A stretch of DNA of 64,000 bases, taken from contig KN832572.1 in the NCBI GenBank assembly GCA_000827205.1, positions 62,001 through 126,000 of the forward strand. Direction: 5' to 3'. Below the pieces are notes generated by a model. The model was not told the DNA's origin. It did not search any database and saw only the letters and a list, made by a program, of their open reading frames with translations. Within the stretch, counting starts at the first letter, position 1, and every line of letters starts with the position of its first letter. Source of the stretch: Plicaturopsis crispa FD-325 SS-3 (Eukaryota > Basidiomycota > Agaricomycetes > Amylocorticiales > Amylocorticiaceae). Positions 58,219 to 64,000 of the stretch are shown here, in pieces. The position numbers and the translations under genes are program-made.

Positions 58219-61200
58219 GTCGCAGAAACTCAGAAACAAAGGCGACGTCTACGCACAGCGTCAGTCTGCAGTCTTGTCTAGCCTTCCTCGTCATTTGTAC
58301 TGACGTTTTCATCAGGAAATTTGACTTCGATACCAGCACCTTTAGGTACGGTGACAACGGTCACAGTGGGGTGTGTAGAGGAAACTAACGATGTGGCGTT
58401 GTTTTAGATCCAGATTCTGACCCGGAGTTCAATGGCGGCGCATTCATTCCACCTCCCAAGGCGAAGAAGGGCCGAAAGTCGAAAACAGCAGACGCGGTAT
58501 CGTCGCGTAAGAATGGGCGCGTACAAAGGAGAAGTGACATTCTTGATGGAATAGAACACTACGGAGTCGCAAAATCGAAGGCACCAAGTGAGTTTTGCTT
58601 ATGCGCTTGTAACCGTTGAGCATTCACACTGAAAATCCGTCAGGAGTACGGGATGCGGAGGCCCAAAATCCGCTATCAGAATATTTTGGTCAGTGATTCC
58701 ATTCATAGCTTCAGGACTTTCGTACTTAATCATGTGACTATTCCAGGTGAACTGGACTTGCATTCTGCGTCCGAAGATGAGGGCGAAGACTACGACCCAG
58801 ATCCCATGGACGAGGACGAGGAGGAAGAGGCCGACCCGGACGAAGACACTCACGACTCGCCAGTTGTTACCAGAACGATGGCAGGGTTTGAACGCCCAGC
58901 CCAATCTGCGATAGTCCAGAAAGTGGCCGATGCAAATGACGATGATTCTGCGACAGGTAATACGGTGCTTATTCAGTTTGAGCACTCCGCTCACAAATCT
59001 ACAGAGTCAGAATCTGATATCGAACTGCCTCCGCCACTTCCTCTGAAGCGGAAATCACCCGACTCGTCTCAGCCAGTCCCACCTGTGAAACGTCAAAGAA
59101 CGGCAAGCAATGGTCACTCCCATCCAATCCTTAAAATGTCGTAGCACGCTAACTTTACGATTAGACGACGACTCTGCCACAGAATCTGAAACAGATGAGG
59201 ATATGGGCGTAACCTCGCCAGTGAAGACGAGTACGCAGCCCCCACCAAACAGTCGGCCTGCCGCAGCTGATTCAGAGACCGAATCTGAGTCGGAATCAGA
59301 GATGTTCTCAAACCCGGTGCGTCTGAACCCTTGGAAGGACGTCTCAAGGTACAAGGTACACTGACTCCTCATTGCGTATGCTCATAGACACTCGAACCGC
59401 GCCCCAACTTCCCGCTATCAAAGGAGCAGAGTCATTTACCATCCCTCGTCCTAGACCAGGGGAAGCACATTGCGGTTCCGGCTTCCATTAACACGTATCT
59501 TCGTGAATACCAGCGGGATGGTATCCGCTTTTTCTGGAACCAGTACAAGGAAGGTCGGGGTGGCCTGCTCGGCGACGACATGGGCCTTGTAAGTGTATCA
59601 ATATCTTTCCTGCCAATGCTGAAGATCTCACTGCGCCTTCTCCTTGTCTGGATCAGGGTGAGCTAAACCTGACCTGCTAGGCGCCTATCCAAAGTTGACG
59701 AATGTATGCAGGTAAAACTATCCAAGTAATTGCATTCCTGGCAGCGATCATGCAGAAACACTGCGACCGCCGGGATCTGCACCGGCGCCATGACCATGTC
59801 TCGAAGCTGCAAGACCGCGCGGACTGGAAGAAGCGCAGGATTCTGCCCCCTGCTAATGCCACCTGGCCGACATGCCTTATAATTGCACCCTCCACCGTCG
59901 TGCTTAACTGGGAACGAGAGTTCGAAACCGTACGTGGTTTCTTGATGTCTCGATGTTGTCCATGGCGATGATGACTAACATCTTACATATAGTGGGGCTA
60001 CTTTGACGTTGGCATCTACACTGGCCCTCACAGCAAACGAGACCCCGTGATTAACGACTTCAAGCTAGGAAGACTCGACGTCGGTACGCCAGGGTCTCAC
60101 AATCACATAGAACGCTACTCACCCCCATACACAGTGGTTACCTCGTTAGACATCGCGCGCCGCGACATCGATGTCCTGGAGGACCTCCCGTGGTCATGCA
60201 TCTTTGTCGACGAAGTGCACAACGTCAAGAACCCGAGATCGCAGAGCGCACTGGCGTTCAACCGGTTCGACTGCCAGCACAGGTTCGGGCTCACGGGCAC
60301 GACGATCCAGAACAATTACATGGAGATGTGGACGATCCTCGACTGGACGAATCCCGGGCGCTTAGGGAGCCAAAAGCACTGGAAGGGGTACGTGGTGAAG
60401 CCGCTGACGATTGGGCACTCTGCGAATGCGACGGACGAGGAGAAAGCGAAGGCACATGACGTGGCGCGCATACTCGTCGAAAAACTGCTGCCCAATTTCT
60501 TCTTGAGGAGGTACGTGTTTTACGGGTTCCTGCCGTCGATGTCGCTGCTGATATGTTGATGCTTATAGGACGAAAGATATCATCAAGCACCAGGTAACCC
60601 ATTGACGCCCTCTGATACCGTAAACGTCACTCATCACCAGCGCAGCTCCCTACGAAAACGGACCAGGTGGTGTTTTGTCCCCTCAGCGAAATCCAGATCG
60701 CTGTCTACAAGCGCATTCTACTCATGGACGCGGTGCAAAACATGCTCCACTCACGCGACCCGTGCTTTTGTGGATCAAGGCGCTTGTGCGTTCCACTCCG
60801 ACACCGTGCGCGTATTCATTGTATTTACTTCTTCATACAGGCGGAAAGACTGCTGCGGTCCCGTCGAAAAAGGCGACGTACTTAAGTATATGTCCCTTCT
60901 CATAAAGGTTTCCAACCATCTGGCGCTCATCTTGCCTGGTGAGCCACTTCAAATCATCTACCACACATACTCATGATAACCTGCCATCGGCTTAGCTCCG
61001 AACGACTCCGAAGAACAGGTAAATGAAGCAGCAAGATATATTATATTCCTTTGCTCATTGTTTCGATCCACAGACTCGACGCAATCGCATGATTACGGAC
61101 TTTGCTTTCCCAAACAACACCGCCCCCAAGCATGGAACTGCTATGCTGGGACCGCAATATTGCGGGAAATGGAAGGTATGCAAACTGTCTGGTGTAATCT

Positions 61201-63027
61201 TCTCCGCGCTTATGTTTGGACAGGCCTTGGAGTCGTTGCTTAGCGGATGGCGAAAGGATCGGAGTAACAAAGTGCTCATATTCACGAAGTCCGTGAAGCT
61301 TTTGGACATGCTCGAGTATCATCTCAGCACGCACAGTGAGTCTTTTGATGTTAACTCGATCTGTACCTTCCTCACCCGTCTGCGCGCTAAGGTTATGGCT
61401 TCGTCAAACTTGACGGAGGGACGAAGCAGGAAGACCGTACGTGCATCCACGTCCCCATATTAATATCTTTACGACTAGCTATGTCTTCTAGGAATGCCCA
61501 TGATCGACAAATTCCACCAAGACCCTGAGATCTTTATTTTCCTAATCTCGACATTGGCTGGAGGGACTGGGCTCAATCTGACGGGTGCGAATAAAGTAGT
61601 GATATTTGGTATGTTCCAAGCCCATCCCCCTTGTTAATGTCCAGCGCTGAAGTGCTGCCTTATAGATCCCAACTGGAGTGAGCTCTGCTGCCATTCCACT
61701 CTGATTTACTATGCACTAACGAGATCGCAGACCCGGCGCACGACCTCCAGGCGATGGACCGCGCATACCGCTTCGGTCAGAAGCGCGATGTATTAGTATT
61801 CAGGCTGCTAGGCGCAGGATCTATTGAGGAACTGATCTACGCGCGGCAACTGTACAAGCAGCAACAGATGGCGATAGGGTATGAAGCGAGCGTGCAAACG
61901 AGGTGCGGAATTGTTTCACTCGTCATCTCCGACAAAATATGACTAGATTGTTAGGTACTTTCAAGGTGTTCAGGGAGATGCGAGCCGCCAAGGGGAATTG
62001 TTTGGCATTCATGTGAGTGGCTCTCGGAAAGTCGCCGACCGTTACGATTTTGACTTTTCGACTGTAGAATATTTTCAAATTCCATGAAGATGAGCTCGCT
62101 ACCAAGATGGCTGTGTGTCTTCAGAGTGCTCTTCCTTCTCCGCATGGCCTCAATGAATATTGCAGATCGAGAAAGCCAACCTTGTTGAGCTTGACTGGGC
62201 TCTTGCGAACATGGGGACCAAGTCCAAGAAGAAAAGCGGGGATGGTAAAGAGCGATTGGGTCGCGAGGCTGATGCCAAAGCCAGTAAAGAAGATGTGCGT
62301 CCACTACTGACTGACTGTCATTGTTGACGCGTGCTGAAGTCTGTGTGTAGGGCGAGCTCCGTGGCTTGGGTGCATTGTTGTTTGACGACGGTATGCATAC
62401 ATCGCATACATATAATGCATATCCCATCATATACGACACTGATGTTGTGTCGCGTCAGATCCTCTCGAGCTGCCGGAGGAAGACGAGATAAAGAAGAGTC
62501 TCGATGCCATCGGCGTGAAATATAGCCATCGCAATGATGCTATCCTCCTGCCAAGCCGTATTGAGCAAGAGCGCGCCCGAGAAGTGCGCCTACTATTTTG
62601 AAACCTAAAAGGCGTCAATTTCTGAAAGTAAACGTCAGGACAAAAAGCGGCGTAAGAAGGCCAGGACGTCTGCGGCCAAAAAACCCTCGAAGTCCCCGGA
62701 ACCAGAGTGGCCTCCGAAACGCAGACATCACAAACCGCCTCCAAGCCCGAACTCAAGGTACGCATTACATCTTCGTCTCGCGCATAAGGAAATTTACGAC
62801 GTGACTATCCAGATTAAAAGCTCGTCAAAGGGCTTTGGTCGAAATGGGCTTCATCAACAGCCCTTTGCAATACCCGGAATTTGCGCAAGACTTGTTTGTG
62901 TTCTTGACACGGTGTCCTTCTAGTTCTGGTTGCTCACTCGTTTTACAGTGGACACAAGACGCGCGACGAGCAGGATAAAATCTTGGCCGAACTCGATGCT
63001 CACGCCAAAGACAGCGAGAAGTGGTGA
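58219..63027 (+). CDS. ERCC6L2-like SNF2-family DNA-dependent ATPase
   Basis: Large nuclear SNF2 ATPase. The N-terminus is acidic and basic-patched ([20 protein letters not shown], then [17 protein letters not shown]). The helicase core starts [20 protein letters not shown]. Motifs in order are [20 protein letters not shown] (I), [20 protein letters not shown] (Ia), [17 protein letters not shown] (II, DEVH), [17 protein letters not shown] (III), [19 protein letters not shown] (IV), [17 protein letters not shown] (V) and [20 protein letters not shown] (VI). RDPCFCG before [10 protein letters not shown] matches the Cys insert I know from ERCC6L2, and [14 protein letters not shown] also fits it. 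ERCC6L2 acts in DNA repair, probably at transcription-linked breaks. About 20 exons; the 5' end is uncertain and 58219 is only a candidate start. The stop is at 63025-63027. Confidence 0.85.
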
Positions 63028-63479
63028 TGAGTCGATGAATACCTTGTAATTATGGTATGTCTGCGTCGTTCTTTGCCTACATTGCACTGACGCTCGTCTT
63101 TGGGTCAGGTACATATTTGTTAATCGGATCTGTCGTATTTTGGCGACTCGACCATGAGTCTCGCCAGAGAAGTGCTATGTTGTTTTGTGCGTTACGATAG
63201 CTGTCTTGTAATTGCTCTGCTATGTTTTGTATGATGTATCTCGGGGGACATTTGGTTATTACTCCCCATAACCCACGGCATTTTTTGTCTTCAAGAAATC
63301 CGTGCACCAGTACTGACTTCGAGCTACTTATTGGGAGAGACACGTGGCTAGGCGCGTCACGGTCGCACTGCCCACTGCATCTTTCGTTTCTTTCTTTCCA
63401 ATTCCATCACAGCGTTCGAGCGTCTGTCCTTGATCTTCGACTTTGCTAGCAAGATAAGCACAACTTGTCCTGTTCAGCC

Positions 63480-64000
63480 ATGGCAGAAAACGCACACTCT
63501 CCTCCAGCACGTACGGACTGTTTTATATCTTGAACGGATCCGTTCTGAGACGCCACATACGCGTTACCTGTTTATCTACAGCCAAGCTTCATAGCACGGA
63601 TCTGCCAGACGTGGGCCCGGAGCCTTTGGCCCCATTCGAGGACTTGCGCCCCGATTTTTTCCCTGATAATCCTGGTGTGCATATAATTATCGGTGCTGTT
63701 TCTCACATGCCGAAGCTGAGACGTGTGATGCTAGAGCTATCGGGTTTGACGCCCTCGCAGCTCTATGAGTTGAATCAAGTACGCGTCAAGATGTGATGTC
63801 GTTGACCAAATCCGCTGACAATTCCTTCTCTCTCTAGCAAATGCTGAACGATGTGGTGCCCGTGCGAGAGTTGATCGACACGATCGCGTCCATGGATGTC
63901 CTGCGCGCGGAATACGAGAATGGTTCCGCCTCATTCGTGGCACAGATAGACTTCTTGGTTGCAAGCGGATATACAGGCATCAGACGTACTCGAGGTGGGA
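63480..64000 (+). CDS. Otubain-type deubiquitinase, N-terminal part (cut by right edge)
   Basis: Begins MAENAHSPPA at 63480. A 60-nt-range intron is followed by PKLHSTDLPDVGPEPLAPFE, then LTPSQLYELNQ and QMLNDVVPVRELIDTIASMD. The last visible part is VLRAEYENGSASFVAQIDFL and VASGYTGIRRTRG. This order, especially a LRAEYENGS helix followed by GY..IRRTRG, is that of peptidase C65 otubains just before their DGxCFYR catalytic loop, which lies outside the window. Otubains trim Lys48-linked ubiquitin chains. A possible small intron inside exon 2 is unresolved. Confidence 0.65.

Overview
The window is nuclear DNA of a filamentous basidiomycete, most likely an Agaricomycete. Genes are broken by many 45-75 nt introns with GT/AG ends and lie close together on both strands. 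The families are typical of mushrooms: KDZ transposase, an Ala/Ser-rich secreted protein, DUF6533 membrane protein, F-box protein, DUF3494 ice-binding protein and RlpA-like barrels. Species was not determined. All exon joins are read by eye from splice signals and frame, so gene ends are firmer than some internal joins.

Left part (1-14 kb): an accessory, transposon-related region. A KDZ-family transposase on the minus strand runs off the left edge. Its N-terminal exon (6468-6780) is separated from the rest by 4.6 kb of foreign-looking DNA (1875-6467). That segment is bounded by two inverted, about 101-bp repeats and filled with a minisatellite and a hairpin satellite. Back to back with the transposase start lies a TET/JBP-type 2-oxoglutarate/Fe(II) dioxygenase gene with a complete visible catalytic set. 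Three more tightly packed genes follow: a small basic protein, a protein with two hybrid-binding (RNase H1 N-terminal/viroplasmin-like) units, and a 919-aa Pro-rich protein with a homeodomain-like motif. KDZ plus TET/JBP is a known fungal partnership; the other three genes are candidate extra parts of the same module.

Middle part (16-33 kb): a secreted Ala/Ser-rich protein, then a block of two SurE-like secreted phosphatases that bracket a tandem pair of FAD amine oxidases and a Zn2Cys6 transcription factor. The amine-oxidase pair is a segmental duplication that includes about 750 bp of upstream DNA, and a third copy of the 3' flank survives near 31.4 kb. Both oxidase genes share 12- and 17-nt microexons and a GC-AG intron inside the dinucleotide-binding loop. 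The transcription factor appears to need a 6-nt microexon that completes the zinc cluster.

Right part (33-64 kb): mostly ordinary host genes. They are an NHP6-like HMG-box protein, a DUF6533 membrane protein, the ESCRT-II subunit SNF8/VPS22, an amino-acid permease, an FAD monooxygenase, an F-box protein, an ice-binding-domain protein with a tail of repeated 42-nt-based exons, two RlpA-like barrel proteins, an ERCC6L2-like SNF2 ATPase, and the start of an otubain deubiquitinase cut by the right edge.
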